Source: Coleofasciculaceae cyanobacterium
GTDB taxonomy: Bacteria > Cyanobacteriota > Cyanobacteriia > Cyanobacteriales > Xenococcaceae
Direction: 5' to 3'
Length of the DNA stretch: 64,000 nt
NCBI GenBank assembly: GCA_036703275.1
Contig: DATNPK010000025.1
Span: 118,806-182,805, forward strand
The notes below the pieces were generated by a model that saw nothing but the letters and a program-made list of their open reading frames with translations, searched no databases and was not told the origin of the DNA. The first letter of the stretch is position 1, and each line of letters opens with the position of its first letter. Shown one piece after another: positions 63,901 to 64,000 of this stretch. The translations under genes were made by a program, and so were the position numbers.

Positions 63901-64000
63901 ATCCAAACGTAACTCTTGTGTTCCTGCACTCAGATTGACGTTATTAATCACTACATTGGCGTAAGTTTGAAATCCTCCAGTATTGCCAAAGTTAGCCGAG
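60979..64000 (-). CDS. Large secreted multidomain protein, C-terminal part (CBM, malectin, Calx-beta, sugar-dehydrogenase-like propeller)
   Basis: The frame is open to the right edge, so the N-terminus is missing; about 1006 residues are seen. In order, counting from a GTG at 63951: a carbohydrate-binding-module end (before residue 35), an Ig-like segment (40-165), a malectin-like domain (172-326), a Calx-beta-like domain (330-438, VKITDNDLTEVKF), a beta-propeller of the PQQ-dependent sugar-dehydrogenase/NHL type (445-890, WGPDGRLYVAL, GVNGLAFDANGDLLITSGS, GMRNPFDL) and an IPT/TIG-like end (905-990). The combination suggests an extracellular glycan-binding protein. Its PQQ-type catalytic residues were not verified. 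Ends at its own terminator. Confidence 0.88.
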   Translation of the reverse strand, partial: SANFGNTGGFQTYANVVINNVNLSAGTQELRLDMKSNDFNLNYIELVPTKPVADQIAPVVKLENTPDNSDTVTLNQLTNSTTTANFSVTFADNIGIDVATIDANDVTITAPNGSTVPVSLVGINTNGNGTPRTATYSIAAPGGTWDVADVGDYSITINAAAVSGTSGNTTTAKTIGKLALNVLTPVSDGVIRINAGASADAVDSFGKLWQADANFIGGQAIAPSYNPIDNTKDDFIYQSQRVGTNFSYAIPVANGNYNVSLHFSELNFTDADKRIFNVSSEGQTVLNNLDLYRSTRNAFLDGENDANIQKIHNIAKVTDGKLNLNFTSQLDQAALAGIVITPIKGAKVLVEESQQLTAVTEGGNSDTYQILLNEQPTANVTINLQLDGQTSVDKNSLIFTPQNWSTPQTVTVKAIDDTLGESFHSSTIKHTIATTDSAYSALTIPDVTVKITDNDLTEVKFKPQQEIAQIEDGFYGTTSSAWGPDGRLYVALASGLIKAYTFDDNYKVTSEQSIDVIKGLSNPNITGIAFNPFENDGSQPKLYVSHNKFYANPSAYGEGGFDELTEFSPYSGQVSVLTGANFNTLNPLVQNIGVSNHDHGVNGLAFDANGDLLITSGSNTNAGIADDAIGGIDESPFTAGILKAQITKPNFNGKIIYQLPADWVAPAGLTIPNPEASQGFGGIVKVAPGVDVSVYAPGMRNPFDLVFATNGKVYATENDANSSFGDVSLSATTQEPFNLDPLNEINIVEEGNYYGQPNRNRGKTDNRQNTYHPSYEPSKDGYTAPIGQFDLPIQGIIEYRSTAFGGQLRGNLLTQEFNGSLHNVKLSPDGTKIDNTNLLEPNLVDAQGQPIKVNPFYTTKPGDNPGEIIYNSKGLDVITGFAGAIIGLNESDSRVAVIVPDDDAITAMTAYEISDWRAPAKGGGQFTIGGVNFSGLTTDTSVTIGNKTATITSVTGKRIVGIFPTFDFTDPIFASTEYTEDKLLNITVASGGEVSIITDAFQPLFI

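Noticed and set aside
1..64000. tRNA genes and CRISPR arrays
   Set aside because: No cloverleaf with a T-loop box was recognised, and no array of regularly spaced direct repeats is present. The palindromic repeats are dispersed and irregular.

Overview
The window is cyanobacterial chromosome. A phycocyanin operon (cpcB-cpcA-two rod linkers-cpcD) is followed by the bilin reductase gene pcyA. GCGATCGC (HIP1-type) octamers occur throughout genes and spacers, and many protein families here are typical of cyanobacteria. No rRNA, tRNA, transposase, phage or CRISPR element was recognised. Intergenic AT content and several structured intergenic repeats would fit a repeat-rich unicellular or baeocytous lineage (Pleurocapsales-like), but that placement is inference.

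Region 1 (1-6.2 kb, mostly minus strand) starts with the first 45 codons of an RTX-type calcium-binding protein. It then holds a shortened DUF3352-like protein, two small membrane proteins, a receptor-type substrate-binding protein, a coiled-coil PspA/IM30-like protein, a truncated TPM-domain remnant and an M16 zinc peptidase. Region 2 (6.2-24.8 kb) is housekeeping: NAD kinase, a MscS channel overlapping a biotin ligase, a 1042-residue membrane protein with a 98-residue repeat array, a UbiB-type kinase, proline iminopeptidase, an Asp/Asn hydroxylase, a gamma-carbonic-anhydrase-like protein, a VOC protein, a GST, citrate synthase, an ABC exporter half and an HDAC-like hydrolase. A structured RNA candidate with its own terminator lies between the M16 peptidase and NAD kinase genes.

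Region 3 (24.8-33.8 kb, plus strand) is the light-harvesting and signalling block. cpcBA is followed by a strong attenuator-like hairpin, then two cpcC-type linkers separated by a palindromic repeat element, cpcD with a charged tail, and pcyA. Directly after pcyA come a PAS-GAF-PAS histidine kinase whose GAF keeps the bilin-type cysteine, a CheY-like regulator, and a REC-wHTH-Hpt-REC-REC protein. Together they could form a phosphorelay beside the bilin biosynthesis gene. Region 4 (33.8-38.1 kb) holds msrA, a LolD/MacB-type ATPase, a second UbiB kinase, a small membrane protein and a repeat protein of unknown function.

Region 5 (38.3-60.7 kb) is entirely on the minus strand and reads as a surface-glycan locus: at least five recognisable glycosyltransferases plus one probable one, an acyltransferase-3, a Wzy/O-antigen-ligase-like membrane protein, a PglK/MsbA-like flippase and a beta-helix protein. 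Embedded in it are a one-module NRPS (partial condensation-adenylation-carrier-alpha/beta hydrolase), a GMC oxidoreductase and a DegT-type aminotransferase. The NRPS adenylation pocket reads DFWNIGMVHK, the published threonine code. Its terminal domain has Cys in place of the nucleophilic Ser and Gln where the catalytic His is expected. The working hypothesis is a system that activates threonine (or a close analogue) and transfers it to a glycan or makes a small amino-acid product exported with it. This is the most interesting content of the window.

The right edge (61-64 kb) is the C-terminal ~1000 residues of a very large secreted protein with carbohydrate-binding, malectin-like, Calx-beta-like and sugar-dehydrogenase-like propeller segments.
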